From the NCBI RefSeq assembly GCF_006716445.1, contig NZ_VFPA01000002.1, positions 62,001-126,000 on the forward strand: DNA of 64,000 bases. Direction: 5' to 3'. The stretch comes from Pseudonocardia kunmingensis. Lineage in GTDB: Bacteria > Actinomycetota > Actinomycetes > Mycobacteriales > Pseudonocardiaceae. The notes beneath the pieces are model-generated. The model ran no database searches. It was given only the letters and a program-made list of their open reading frames with translations, and was not told the DNA's origin. Made by a program: the position numbers and the translations under genes. This document shows, one piece after another, positions 1 to 8,096 of this stretch; the stretch's first letter is position 1, and the number at the start of each line of letters is the position of its first letter.

Positions 1-28
1 GGCTCACGCACCACGAGGCGCGTGAGCC
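1..28. terminator. Hairpin downstream of the BCCT transporter gene
   Basis: Perfect 9-bp inverted repeat: GGCTCACGC at 1-9 and GCGTGAGCC at 20-28, with a 10-nt loop. It lies just past the stop codon of the leftward BCCT gene. GC-rich hairpins without a U-tract are common terminators in actinobacteria. The neighbour to the left is outside the window, so direction is uncertain. Confidence 0.55.
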
Positions 29-55
29 GGAGGCCGTGGACGAGGTGGGCCCCGC

Positions 56-1816
56 TCAGCTCGTGCGGTCGTCCTTTGCGGGCGCCGCGCCGTTCCCGCT
101 CGCGCTGTTCTCGTCCGCAGTGTCCTTACCCGCGTCCGGGTGCGGCTTGACGGCCACGACGAACTCGTCGCCGTACTTCTCGGTGCCGAACTCGACCGCC
201 TGCTCGACGGCTGCGGCCGAGCGCCGGTCGCGGCGCATCAGCGGGTCGTTGTTCAGGTCCTTCGCCAGTGCGATGCACAGCACGACCATCACCAGCGCGA
301 ACGGCGCCGCCGAGATGATGGTGATGTCGCGGATGCCGGTGAGGGCGTCGTCCTGACCAGCCCCGACCGCCAACATGATGCCTGCGATGGCGCCCATCAC
401 GACGCCCCAGAAGATCACAACCCCACGGGCGGGCTCGATCGTGCCGCGCTGCGACAACGTGCCGGTGACCACCGACGCCGCGTCGGCACCGGAGACGAAG
501 AAGATCGCGACGAGCGCCATGGCGATGATGCTCATCAGCCCGCCGAGCGGCAGCGAGTGGAGGAGGCCGAACAGCTGGCCCTCCAGGCCGGCGGACGCGA
601 GGTCGTTGCCGTCGCGCTGCGCCTGGATGGCCGCGCCACCGAAGATCGCGAACCAGAGCAGGCTCACCGCGCTCGGGATGAGCAGCACGCCGACGACGAA
701 CTGCTTGATGGACCGCCCGCGGCTGATCCGGGCGATGAACATGCCGACGAACGGCGTCCAGGAGATCCACCAGGCCCAGTAGAAGACCGTCCAGCTGGAC
801 AGCCACTCGGCGGTGGCGTCACCGCCGGTGGCCGCCGTGCGCGCGGCCATCTGGGCCATGTCGCCGAGGTAGTCGCCGATGGCGGTCGGAACGAGGTTGA
901 GGATGAGGATGGTGGGCCCGGCGACGAACACGAAGAGGGCCAACACCCCGGCCAGCACCATGTTGATGTTCGACAGCCACTGGATGCCCTTGGCGACGCC
1001 GGACACAGCTGATGCGACGAACGCGATCGTGAGCAGGGCGATGATGCCGAGCAGCAGGGGAGTTTCGGCCGGCGGCAGGCCGTTGGCCTCGAGACCTGCG
1101 CCGATCTGCAATGTGCCGAGCCCGAGCGACGCTGCCGAGCCGAACAGGGTGGCGAAGATCGCCAGGATGTCGACGAACTTGCCGAACGCGCCTTGCGTGC
1201 GGCGCTCACCGAGCAGGGGCGCGAACGCCGAGCTCACGAGCTGGCTGCGGCCCCGGCGGAAGGTGCTGTAGGCGATGGCGAGACCCACCACCGCGTAGAT
1301 CGCCCACGGGTGCAGGGTCCAGTGGAACAGGGTGGTGGCCATCGCGACGTCGAGCGCTGCGGGGGAACCGGCCTCGACGGTGCCCGGCGGTGGGCTCGTG
1401 AAGTGGCTGAGCGGCTCGCTGACGCCGTAGAACATGAGACCGATGCCCATGCCCGCGCTGAACATCATCGCGATCCACGAGACCGTGCGGAACTCCGGTC
1501 CCTCGTCATCGGCGCCGAGCGGGATCTTGCCGTAGCGGCTGAACGCGAGCCACAGCGCGAACACGACGAACCCGCTGGCGATGAGGACGAACGCCCACCC
1601 GCCCGCGTTCATCACCCCGCCGAGAACAGCCGTGGACACCGCGCTCAGCGTCTCGGTGGAGATCACGCCCCAGGCGATGAACGCGACGACGAGGACCGCC
1701 GCGATGCCGAAGATCCACCGATCGATCGGCTTCTTGGCCTCGGCGTCCAGAACGAGCGAACCCGGTTCCATCGGCGGCGCGGACTCGGCGCTCTCGGGCG
1801 TTTCGTGAACCGTCAT
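56..1816 (-). CDS. BCCT-family betaine/choline/carnitine transporter
   Basis: This 586-residue polytopic membrane protein belongs to the BCCT secondary transporters, which import quaternary ammonium osmolytes such as glycine betaine. The family signature region is visible as WWISWTPFVGMFIARISRGR near residues 345-365, after the usual run of hydrophobic helices. The Trp-rich segment lines the substrate pathway in characterised members. The start is the ATG at 1816, followed by a hydrophilic Glu/Pro-rich N-terminus of about 30 residues. The C-terminal tail after the last helix is about 70 residues and charged, ending in a Lys/Asp/Ala-rich stretch; in related carriers such tails sense osmotic or ionic strength. 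The gene stands alone, 289 bp downstream of the PAC2 gene on the same strand. Substrate specificity cannot be read from sequence alone. Confidence 0.93.
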   Translation of the reverse strand: MTVHETPESAESAPPMEPGSLVLDAEAKKPIDRWIFGIAAVLVVAFIAWGVISTETLSAVSTAVLGGVMNAGGWAFVLIASGFVVFALWLAFSRYGKIPLGADDEGPEFRTVSWIAMMFSAGMGIGLMFYGVSEPLSHFTSPPPGTVEAGSPAALDVAMATTLFHWTLHPWAIYAVVGLAIAYSTFRRGRSQLVSSAFAPLLGERRTQGAFGKFVDILAIFATLFGSAASLGLGTLQIGAGLEANGLPPAETPLLLGIIALLTIAFVASAVSGVAKGIQWLSNINMVLAGVLALFVFVAGPTILILNLVPTAIGDYLGDMAQMAARTAATGGDATAEWLSSWTVFYWAWWISWTPFVGMFIARISRGRSIKQFVVGVLLIPSAVSLLWFAIFGGAAIQAQRDGNDLASAGLEGQLFGLLHSLPLGGLMSIIAMALVAIFFVSGADAASVVTGTLSQRGTIEPARGVVIFWGVVMGAIAGIMLAVGAGQDDALTGIRDITIISAAPFALVMVVLCIALAKDLNNDPLMRRDRRSAAAVEQAVEFGTEKYGDEFVVAVKPHPDAGKDTADENSASGNGAAPAKDDRTS

Positions 1817-1828
1817 CCCGTCTGGGCC

Positions 1829-1844
1829 CTGGTGCGTGCACCAG
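1829..1844. promoter_or_regulatory. Perfect palindrome just upstream of the BCCT gene
   Basis: CTGGTGC-GT-GCACCAG is a perfect inverted repeat with 7-bp arms, ending 13 bp before the BCCT start codon. A repressor binding here would block transcription or initiation. No family can be assigned; it could also be a 5' UTR hairpin. Confidence 0.35.
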
Positions 1845-2105
1845 AGCCTTCCCCCTTCCGTGACTCCTGGCTGCCGACACCCTCCTCACACCGAGCGACG
1901 GCGTCAACTCGGAGGGCCCGACGGCGACCTGCTCGTTACACGTCGCCCGGATCTGCGGTGATGTCGGCGCACATGATCGCGGCGACCGCCCGGCTCGTTC
2001 AAGCCGTGGCGCGCGCCGCCCAGCACCGGCTGCCCGCCGCGGTAGCCGCGGAAGCCGGGGGGAACTCGCGATGGGGGAGCGTCACCGCAGGGGTTGTCGA
2101 CAGGC

Positions 2106-3020
2106 TCAGCCGGGGCCGTTCTCGTCGTCGTCCTGGCCCGCGAGGAAGCGCTCCACCTCCGCGGCGAGCTCGTCGGCGCTCGGCAGCTCGCCCGACAGCC
2201 CCATGCTGGAGCGCTCGCCGCGCCCGGAGGCGACCATGTCGTACTGCCGCTCCAGCGCCTCGACCACCTGGCGCACCTCGTCGGACCCCGCCACCTGCTC
2301 GGCGATCTCCGCCTCGGTCTTCTCCGCAGCGGCGGAGACCGTCTCGGTGGGCAGGTAGAGCCCGGCGGCGAGGCCGACGTGGTCCAGCAGCACGCGCGCG
2401 GCCTGCGGGTACTCGGCCCGTGCGAGGTAGTGCGGCACGTGCACGGCGAAGCCCATCGCGTCGAGCCCGGCCTCGCCGAACCGGAACTCCATCAGCGCGA
2501 CGGCGCTGCCCGGCACCTCGGCCGTGGCGAACCACGCCTCGTGGCCCTCGGTGAGCTCCGGGCGCGTGCCGTGCACCGTGACGCCGATCGGACGGGTGTG
2601 CGGCACGGCCATCGGGATCGCGGTGAGGTTGATCACCAGCCGGACGCCGAACCGCCGCACGACCTGTTCCACGGCGGCGCTGAACCGCTCCCACTGCATG
2701 TCCGGCTCGGGCCCCGCCAGCAGCAGGTACTCGGTGTCGCCGGTGTCGGTGAGCGCGACGACGTCCAGCTCGGGACGCGTGTAGTCGGCCCAGCGGTCGG
2801 TCTCGAAGCGCAGCGGGGGGCGGCGCGACCGGTAGTCGACGAGCTGGTCGACGTCGAAGCGCGCCACCAGCCGCGGCTCCCGGCCCTCGTGCAGCGCCTC
2901 CACCGCCAGCCGGGCGGCGGCACCCGCGTCGACGAACCCGTCCAACGCCACGAGCAGGACGGGCTCGTCCAGCTGCGGCGCGTCGGGCGCCACCTCGTAC
3001 AGCTGTTCCGGGTCCAGCAC
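2106..3020 (-). CDS. PAC2-family protein
   Basis: This 304-residue protein of the PAC2 superfamily is related to eukaryotic proteasome assembly chaperone 2 and common in actinobacteria. The core runs from about residue 15 (PVLLVALDGFVDAG) through LVINLTAIPMAVPHTRP and ends with an acidic helical tail. It is cytoplasmic with no signal peptide. I chose the GTG at 3020 because a GGAGGTG ribosome-binding site sits 4-10 nt upstream; an upstream extension to 3107 would add a low-complexity Arg/Gly leader and lacks such a site. Actinobacterial genomes with proteasomes often carry PAC2 genes, but no proteasome or Pup gene is in the window, so a chaperone role is only inference. It is divergent from the MFS gene. 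Confidence 0.85.
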   Translation of the reverse strand: MLDPEQLYEVAPDAPQLDEPVLLVALDGFVDAGAAARLAVEALHEGREPRLVARFDVDQLVDYRSRRPPLRFETDRWADYTRPELDVVALTDTGDTEYLLLAGPEPDMQWERFSAAVEQVVRRFGVRLVINLTAIPMAVPHTRPIGVTVHGTRPELTEGHEAWFATAEVPGSAVALMEFRFGEAGLDAMGFAVHVPHYLARAEYPQAARVLLDHVGLAAGLYLPTETVSAAAEKTEAEIAEQVAGSDEVRQVVEALERQYDMVASGRGERSSMGLSGELPSADELAAEVERFLAGQDDDENGPG

Positions 3021-3144
3021 GGCACACCTCCGCCTCTCGACGGGGCCCCGAGGGCCCCGCCCGTCGCACGTCTCCACACCTGCAACGTGAGTCTGCCCGC
3101 ACAGCATCCCGTTCCCGCGCCCGGAGGCGCACCATGGGGCCGAG

Positions 3145-4461
3145 ATGAAGCTGCAGCACCGCCTCTGGGTCGTCTGGTCCGTCGGTCTGGCCGCCTACCT
3201 GGTGGGCGTCATGCACCGCACCTCCTTCGGCGTGGCGGGCCTGGACGCGGCGGCGCGGTTCGACGCGGCGCCCGCGGCGCTCGCCGGGTTCGTGGTGCTG
3301 CAGCTCCTGGTGTACGCGAGCCTGCAGATCCCGGTCGGCGCGCTGCTCGACCGCTTCGGCGCCCGGCGGCTGATCGTCGCAGGCGCGCTCACGATGGCCG
3401 CGGGCCAGCTCCTGCTCGCCCTGGCAGGCGGCATCGCCACGGCGGTGTTGGCGCGGGTGCTGGTGGGCATCGGCGACGCGCTGACGTTCATCAGCGTCCT
3501 CTCGGTCGTCACGAGCTGGTTCCCGGTGCGGCGCGTGCCGCTGATGACCCAGCTGACCGGGCTCATCGGTCAGCTGGGGCAGGTGCTCTCGGCCGTCCCG
3601 CTCGCCGCGCTCCTGCACGGTCCGGGCTGGACCCCGGCGTTCGTGTCCGCCGCCGCGCTCGGCGTGGCCGTCGGGCTCGCGGCGCTGGCCGTCGTGCGCA
3701 ACCGGCCGCCGGGCGCACCCGCCCCGCCGCAGGCCCCGAGCCCGCGCGAGGTGCTCGACGGCGTGGTCTCGTCGTGGCGGGAGCCGGGCACCCGGCTGGG
3801 CTTCTGGTCGCACATGGGCACCCAGTTCTCCGGCATGGTGTTCGCGCTGCTGTGGGGGGTGCCGTACCTGGTGGCCGGGCAGGGGATGTCGACGGGCGCG
3901 GCGAGCGCGATGCTCACGCTGCTGGTCGTGGCCGGGCTGGTCGCCGGGCCCCTGTTCGGGGAGTTCACCGCGCGGCACCCGCTGCGCCGCTCGTGGCTCG
4001 TGCTCGCCGTGATCGCCGCGACGGCCGCGGTGTGGACGGCCGTGCTCCTCGTCCCGCCGCCCGCGCCGCGCTGGCTGCTGGCGCTGCTCGTGGTCGTGCT
4101 GGCGCTCGGGGGACCGGCGTCGATGGTCGGGTTCGACTACGCGCGGACGTTCAACCCGGGGCACCGCCAGGGCACCGCCGTCGGCATCGTCAACGTCGCC
4201 GGGTTCCTGGCCTCGCTGGTCGTCTCCCTCGCCGTCGGCGTGCTGCTCGGAGCGACCGCGGGCCCGGACGGTTACACGCCGGAGGCGTTCCGCATCGCCT
4301 GGGTGGTGCAGTACGCCATCTGGGTTCCGGCGCTGGTCGGCGTCCTGGTCGCCCGCAGGCGGGCCCGCCGCAAGATGGCTGCGGAGGGGGTCGTGGTGCC
4401 GTCGCTGCGCGCGGTGCTGGCGGCGCGCCGCGGGGCCCGCGCCTCGAGCCGCGTGCGCTGA
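3145..4461 (+). CDS. Major facilitator superfamily transporter
   Basis: This is a 438-residue membrane protein with about 12 predicted helices in two halves. The loop between helices 2 and 3 carries the MFS A-like motif (GALLDRFGARR, residues about 65-75). A hydrophilic central linker lies around residues 190-210 (Pro/Ala-rich, PPGAPAPPQAPSPRE). The start is the ATG at 3145 inside a 124-bp divergent intergenic region; no strong ribosome-binding site is visible. It resembles nitrate/oxalate-type or general permease MFS proteins, but no substrate-defining motif can be claimed. It ends about 110 bp before the P-loop ATPase operon, with a Zur-like box in between, so co-transcription with that operon is unlikely. 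Confidence 0.88.
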   Translation: MKLQHRLWVVWSVGLAAYLVGVMHRTSFGVAGLDAAARFDAAPAALAGFVVLQLLVYASLQIPVGALLDRFGARRLIVAGALTMAAGQLLLALAGGIATAVLARVLVGIGDALTFISVLSVVTSWFPVRRVPLMTQLTGLIGQLGQVLSAVPLAALLHGPGWTPAFVSAAALGVAVGLAALAVVRNRPPGAPAPPQAPSPREVLDGVVSSWREPGTRLGFWSHMGTQFSGMVFALLWGVPYLVAGQGMSTGAASAMLTLLVVAGLVAGPLFGEFTARHPLRRSWLVLAVIAATAAVWTAVLLVPPPAPRWLLALLVVVLALGGPASMVGFDYARTFNPGHRQGTAVGIVNVAGFLASLVVSLAVGVLLGATAGPDGYTPEAFRIAWVVQYAIWVPALVGVLVARRRARRKMAAEGVVVPSLRAVLAARRGARASSRVR

Positions 4462-4518
4462 CCCGCCTCCCCGCCGCCACGTCCCGTCATGATCGGGGTC
4501 GAGCCCGTCACCCGTAAG

Positions 4519-4533
4519 TGGCAATGATTATCA
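4519..4533. promoter_or_regulatory. Zur/Fur-type metal-regulator box
   Basis: TGGCAATGATTATCA matches 12 of 15 positions of the bacterial Zur core TGAAAATGATTTTCA. Its centre ATGAT-T-ATCAT is a perfect 5-1-5 palindrome. This AT-rich island stands out in sequence of about 70 percent GC. It ends 36 bp before the GTG of the ATPase gene at 4570, where a Fur-family repressor would cover the promoter. Fur-class binding instead of Zur is possible. Confidence 0.6.
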
Positions 4534-4569
4534 TCTGCGCGTTCGGTTCCGACGACGGGAGGAGGCGGC

Positions 4570-5529
4570 GTGCGCATCGCGTTCGTCGGCAAGGGCGGGA
4601 GCGGGAAGACGACGTCGGCGGCGGTGTTCAGCCGCTACCTCGCCGAACTGGGCAGGCCGGTGCTCGCGATCGACGCGGACATCAACCAGCACCTCGGCCA
4701 GGCGCTCGGGCACGACGGTCCGCCGCCGCGCGCGCTCGGCGCGGACCTGGCATGGCTCAAGGAGCACCTGCGCGGCACCAACCCGCGCATCGCGGGTGCC
4801 GATTCGATGATCAAGACGACGCCACCGGGCCCGGGCTCCCGGCTGCTCGACCTGGACCCGGAGGGTGAGCTGCTCCGGCGCCACACGGCGGTGGCCGGGG
4901 GCGTGCGCTACCTCGTCACCGGTGAGTTCGACGAGGCCGACATCGGCGTCTCCTGCTACCACTCCAAGACCGGTGCGGTGGAGCTGTACCTCAACCACCT
5001 CGTCGACGGGCCCGGCGAGTACGTCGTCGTGGACATGACCGCGGGCGCCGACGCCTTCGCGTCCGGGCTCTTCACTCGCTTCGACCTCACCGTGCTGGTC
5101 AGCGAGCCGACCCGGCGCGGGGTCGGCGTCTACCAGCAGTACGCCGAGCACGCCCGCGGCCACGGCGTCGCGCTGCGGGTGCTGGGCAACAAGGTCACCG
5201 ACCCCGACGACGTCGCCTACCTGCGCGAGCAGGTCGGGGACGCCCTGCTCGGCTGGTTCGGGCAGTCGGCGTGGGTGCGCGCCGCCGAGCGCGGCTCCGT
5301 CGCCCCCGTCGGGTCGCTCGAGCCCGCCAACCTCGCCGTCCTCGACGCCGTGCTCACCGCCCTCGACGAGCGGCAGCGCGACTGGGCCGCGTACCACCGC
5401 GGCACCGTCGAGTTCCACCTGCGCAACGCCGCCGCCTGGGGGAACCGCGCCGTGGGGGCCGACCTCGCCGCGCAGGTCGACCCCGACTTCGTCCCGGGGC
5501 CTGGCGCCCTGCCCACCGTCCGTGCGTAA
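4570..5529 (+). CDS. CooC/MinD-like P-loop ATPase, candidate metal-centre maturation factor
   Basis: A 319-residue SIMIBI-class NTPase. The deviant Walker A motif GKGGSGKTT is at residues 7-15, the switch Asp in AIDADIN at about 36-42, and a Walker B-like VVVDMTAGAD near 150-160. The organisation resembles CooC, which loads nickel into CO dehydrogenase, and other MinD/ParA relatives. The metal-binding CxC of CooC is absent; one cysteine sits in GVSCYHSKTG. There is no membrane segment. The start is the GTG at 4570, behind a strong GGGAGGAGG site at 4556-4564. A Zur-like box precedes it and a 131-residue partner follows 45 bp downstream. Regulation by metal limitation would suggest a metallochaperone role; that is inference. 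A ParA-like role is unlikely without ParB or parS. Confidence 0.8.
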   Translation: MRIAFVGKGGSGKTTSAAVFSRYLAELGRPVLAIDADINQHLGQALGHDGPPPRALGADLAWLKEHLRGTNPRIAGADSMIKTTPPGPGSRLLDLDPEGELLRRHTAVAGGVRYLVTGEFDEADIGVSCYHSKTGAVELYLNHLVDGPGEYVVVDMTAGADAFASGLFTRFDLTVLVSEPTRRGVGVYQQYAEHARGHGVALRVLGNKVTDPDDVAYLREQVGDALLGWFGQSAWVRAAERGSVAPVGSLEPANLAVLDAVLTALDERQRDWAAYHRGTVEFHLRNAAAWGNRAVGADLAAQVDPDFVPGPGALPTVRA

Positions 5530-5574
5530 CTGATCGAGCACGGTCCGTCAGTAGTTCTACTACCAGGAGGTCCT

Positions 5575-5970
5575 GTGTCCCTCGACGTCCCCACCCACGT
5601 GCTCTCGGCCGCCGAGCGCGGCGAGCTCGACGACGCCCAGTTCGTCGCGGTGGTGCGCGATTCCCTGCCCTACGCATGGGAGGTCGTCAGCGCCGCCGCC
5701 GACGACCGCGCCGCGCGTCCCGACGCCGCCTTCGGCGAGCACGAGGTGCCGCCGCCGTCGGAGAAGGAGCGCGGCCAGCTGCTGCGCGCTCTGGCGAGCA
5801 ACGCGATCCGCGGCGCGCTGGAGCGCCACTTCGGCGTGGTGTTCGCCTTCCAGAACTGCCACCGCGTGGCCGCGTTCGCCCCTGCGGACGTGGACGGCGC
5901 GGTGTACCGCGAGTTCATCAGCCCGCGCGGCCAGGTCCTGAACCAGAGCCCGGAACTGCGCGACTGCTAG
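5575..5970 (+). CDS. Conserved hypothetical protein, partner of the P-loop ATPase
   Basis: I do not recognise this 131-residue family. It is soluble and has no signal peptide. Its second half reads ALERHFGVVFAFQNCHRVAAF, with one Cys-His pair (NCHR), and the chain ends in Arg-Asp-Cys; those residues could bind metal, but no classical motif is present. The start is the GTG at 5575, preceded by CAGGAGGTCC at the ideal distance. It lies 45 bp after the ATPase, same strand, and ahead of a strong terminator, so the two genes form an operon that the Zur-like box at 4519 would control. Function unknown. Confidence 0.7.
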   Translation: MSLDVPTHVLSAAERGELDDAQFVAVVRDSLPYAWEVVSAAADDRAARPDAAFGEHEVPPPSEKERGQLLRALASNAIRGALERHFGVVFAFQNCHRVAAFAPADVDGAVYREFISPRGQVLNQSPELRDC

Positions 5971-5973
5971 AAG

Positions 5974-6019
5974 CTCGTGAGTGGATACGAGTGCCTGAGC
6001 GCTCGTATCCACTCACGAG
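5974..6019. terminator. Bidirectional terminator, perfect 18-bp stem
   Basis: CTCGTGAGTGGATACGAG at 5974-5991 and its exact complement at 6002-6019 are separated by 10 nt. It lies between the convergent 131-residue protein gene (ends 5970) and the padR gene (ends 6023) and can serve both. Confidence 0.8.
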
Positions 6020-6022
6020 GTC

Positions 6023-6721
6023 TCACTCGGCGAGCAGTCGGTAGATCGCCTTGCGGGCCTCGGTGATCGTGGTCGTCGCCGTCGCGACCTGCTCCGGCGT
6101 GCCCGCCGCCATCACCTGCGCCGCGGCCGCGTGCAGCTGGCCCAGCTGCTCCCACAGCTCGCCCGCGCCCTCGTCCTCGGCCTCGCGGCCGACCGACGCC
6201 CAGACGGCGTCGAGCTCGTCGCGGTGCTCCTCGACGTAGCGCGTGCCCTCCTCGGTGAGGTGCACGACGCGACGGCCCTCGGTCTGCTCGACGCGGACCA
6301 GGCCCTCGTCCTCCAGCTGCGAGAGCGTGGGGTAGACCGAGCCGGGGCTCGGCCGCCACGCGCCACCGGAGCGCTCCGCGATCTCCTGGATGATCTCGTA
6401 CCCGTGGCGCGGCTTCTCGGCCACGAGCGCGAGCACCGCCGCACGGATGTCGCCGCGCGACGTACGGCGTCCCCGCCGCCCGCGTGGGCCGGGGAAGCCG
6501 CGCATGCCCGGCCCGAACGGCGGGCCGAAGCCCGGCCCGAACCCGGGTCCGAAGGGGTGCCTGCGGCCGCGGTGCCGGTGTGCGCCGCGCTCGACGTCCT
6601 CGTCGTCGACGGGACCGGCGAACGGCGGCACGGGCGGCCCGGCCGGGGGGAAGGGCCGGCGTCCGCGGCGACCGCGGGGGCCGAAGCGCGGGCCGTCCCA
6701 GTGGGTGTTCTCGGTGTTCAT
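6023..6721 (-). CDS. PadR-family transcriptional regulator with Gly/Pro/Phe-rich N-terminal tail
   Basis: A 232-residue regulator. The winged-helix PadR domain covers about residues 90-170 (IRAAVLALVAEKPRHGYEII, then GSVYPTLSQLEDEGLV), followed by a helical dimerisation tail. The first 85 residues are low complexity, with repeats of Phe-Gly-Pro-Gly and clusters of Arg, probably disordered. The same layout recurs in actinobacterial PadR proteins. The start is the ATG at 6721. PadR proteins usually repress an adjacent transporter or membrane gene and their own gene; here the divergent neighbour at 6879 is a tiny membrane protein. A compound palindrome at 6767-6781 is the likely operator. Confidence 0.9.
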   Translation of the reverse strand: MNTENTHWDGPRFGPRGRRGRRPFPPAGPPVPPFAGPVDDEDVERGAHRHRGRRHPFGPGFGPGFGPPFGPGMRGFPGPRGRRGRRTSRGDIRAAVLALVAEKPRHGYEIIQEIAERSGGAWRPSPGSVYPTLSQLEDEGLVRVEQTEGRRVVHLTEEGTRYVEEHRDELDAVWASVGREAEDEGAGELWEQLGQLHAAAAQVMAAGTPEQVATATTTITEARKAIYRLLAE

Positions 6722-6766
6722 GTCGTCTCCTTCGTCCTGAGCTTCTGACTAGCTCGTGTGCCATCA

Positions 6767-6781
6767 CGATATATCGCGATA
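6767..6781. promoter_or_regulatory. Candidate PadR operator
   Basis: Two overlapping palindromes, CGATATATCG (6767-6776) and TATCGCGATA (6772-6781), sit 46 bp upstream of the padR start and about 100 bp upstream of the divergent membrane protein gene. The AT-rich island is conspicuous here. Assignment to this PadR protein is inference from position. Confidence 0.5.
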
Positions 6782-6878
6782 GTGCTGGCGGCAAGTGGCC
6801 GGCTCGCGGCGGCGGTCACACCGGTCCGGGAACTACCGGCGGGCCCCGCTCGTCGGAGAGGGGACGGAGGAGGGGCGG

Positions 6879-7049
6879 ATGGTTCTGAAGGTCCTGGGGA
6901 TCGCGGTGCTCGTGTGGCTCGCGTTCACCGTGCTGGGCGCGATTTTCGAGTTCCTGACCTGGGCGCTGGTGATCGGCGCCGTGGTGTTCGTCGGTGCGGC
7001 GGCGTACTCGGCCGTCAGGTCGCGGTCGCGGCGGTCCCTGGGCGGGTAG
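6879..7049 (+). CDS. Small membrane protein, 56 residues
   Basis: The protein is almost entirely hydrophobic: one or two helices across residues 3-45 (VLKVLGIAVLVWLAFTVLGA, then LVIGAVVFVGAAAYSAV), then a basic tail SRSRRSLGG that should stay in the cytoplasm. The start is the ATG at 6879 with a strong GGAGGAGGGG site; the open frame reaches further upstream but without such a site. It diverges from padR and may be its target. Function unknown. Confidence 0.6.
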   Translation: MVLKVLGIAVLVWLAFTVLGAIFEFLTWALVIGAVVFVGAAAYSAVRSRSRRSLGG

Positions 7050-7055
7050 CCGGGG

Positions 7056-7535
7056 TCAGCGGCGGGTCGTGACGCCCGCGTTGCAGGTGCGCTCCACGTA
7101 GGTGCGCACCCGCTCGCCCGCGCCCGCGAACTCGGGCGAGTTGAGCCGGGCGGTGAGCTGCGGGTCGCGGGTGAGCGCCGATGCGTCCCCGCCGCTCGCC
7201 ACCAGCGCGTCGAGCTGCAGGTCGAGCGCCTGCACCGTGCGCTCCACGTCGTCGCGGATGTCGGCGGGCGCCGTCAGGGCCATGTCGCTGCCGGCGCGGC
7301 GCACCACGGCCACCGTCTCGGCCAGCTCGTCGGGCGGCACCTGGCCACGGGCGACGAGGCCGTTGAGCGGGCGGATCGCCTGCAGGTTGGCCTGCGCGGC
7401 GGCGCAGAACGGGCTGGTCGACGCGGCGGCGGTGGTACGGCGCGGGTCGGGGGAGTCTGCGTCGGCCACCGAGCTGCCGCAGCCGGTCAGCACCACGAGA
7501 GCGGCGAGCGCGCAGATGCGCGGGATCGGGCTCAT
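7056..7535 (-). CDS. Putative lipoprotein, 159 residues
   Basis: The signal peptide MSPIPRICALAALVVLTGCG ends in a lipobox (LTGC), so the mature protein should be lipid-anchored at Cys19. The rest is mainly helical and Ala-rich, with two further cysteines (SPFCAAA and RTCNAG) that could form a disulfide. No enzymatic motif is seen. The start is the ATG at 7535 with an AGGAGAA site. It converges on the small membrane protein with a gap of only 6 bp. Confidence 0.75.
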   Translation of the reverse strand: MSPIPRICALAALVVLTGCGSSVADADSPDPRRTTAAASTSPFCAAAQANLQAIRPLNGLVARGQVPPDELAETVAVVRRAGSDMALTAPADIRDDVERTVQALDLQLDALVASGGDASALTRDPQLTARLNSPEFAGAGERVRTYVERTCNAGVTTRR

Positions 7536-7685
7536 CGCAGTTCTCCTGATGACGGCGTGGTGCTGCCTCCGAGGGTAGTCGGTGCCGTGGCGGGCGCCTG
7601 TCGAGCGGTCGGGATCGTGCCCCGATCCGGGCACGGTGGGCGGCCGCCTCGGAACACCCGGCCCGGCTCGCTCGTTGAACCGGAC

Positions 7686-8048
7686 ATGCCGAAGGTCGGA
7701 CCGCGCCGCGTCGCGGCGTTCCACGCCCTGTGGCGGGCGGTCTCGCAGTCGCGCCGCGGCGCGCCCGGCATGGGTGACCGGCTGCGCGCCCTGCCCCGCA
7801 TGCTGCGCGATGCCGTCTCCGGGCGGTACCCGGAGCTGTCCCGCGGGCGGCTCGGGCTGATCGTGCTCGCGCTGGTCTACCTGGTCTCGCCCGTCGACCT
7901 GGTGCCCGAGGCGTTCCTCGCCCTGCTCGGCCTCACCGACGACGCCGTCGTGGCGCTGTGGCTCGGCGGGGCCTTCCTCGCCGAGACCGACCGGTTCCTC
8001 GAGTGGGAACGCCACCAGCCCACCGTGGTGGACGCGCCGCGCGAGTAG
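7686..8048 (+). CDS. DUF1232 (YkvA-like) membrane protein
   Basis: A 120-residue protein. The central segment LGLIVLALVYLVSPVDLVPEA contains the DUF1232 hallmark (YLVSPVDLVPE) at about residues 60-75, followed by a hydrophobic stretch (ALWLGGAFLAE). The family is widespread, with one or two membrane helices and unknown function. The start is the ATG at 7686; the open frame extends 43 codons upstream but that part has no homology-like content. No good ribosome-binding site is visible. Confidence 0.8.
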   Translation: MPKVGPRRVAAFHALWRAVSQSRRGAPGMGDRLRALPRMLRDAVSGRYPELSRGRLGLIVLALVYLVSPVDLVPEAFLALLGLTDDAVVALWLGGAFLAETDRFLEWERHQPTVVDAPRE

Positions 8049-8096
8049 CGGGACAGGGATCTTGTCGCCGGGTGCGGGGCTGCATACGGTGTGCGC

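Noticed and set aside
2094..4517. Plus-strand frame of 807 codons across the PAC2 and MFS genes
   Set aside because: It overlaps two well supported genes in other frames and shows only low-complexity sequence.
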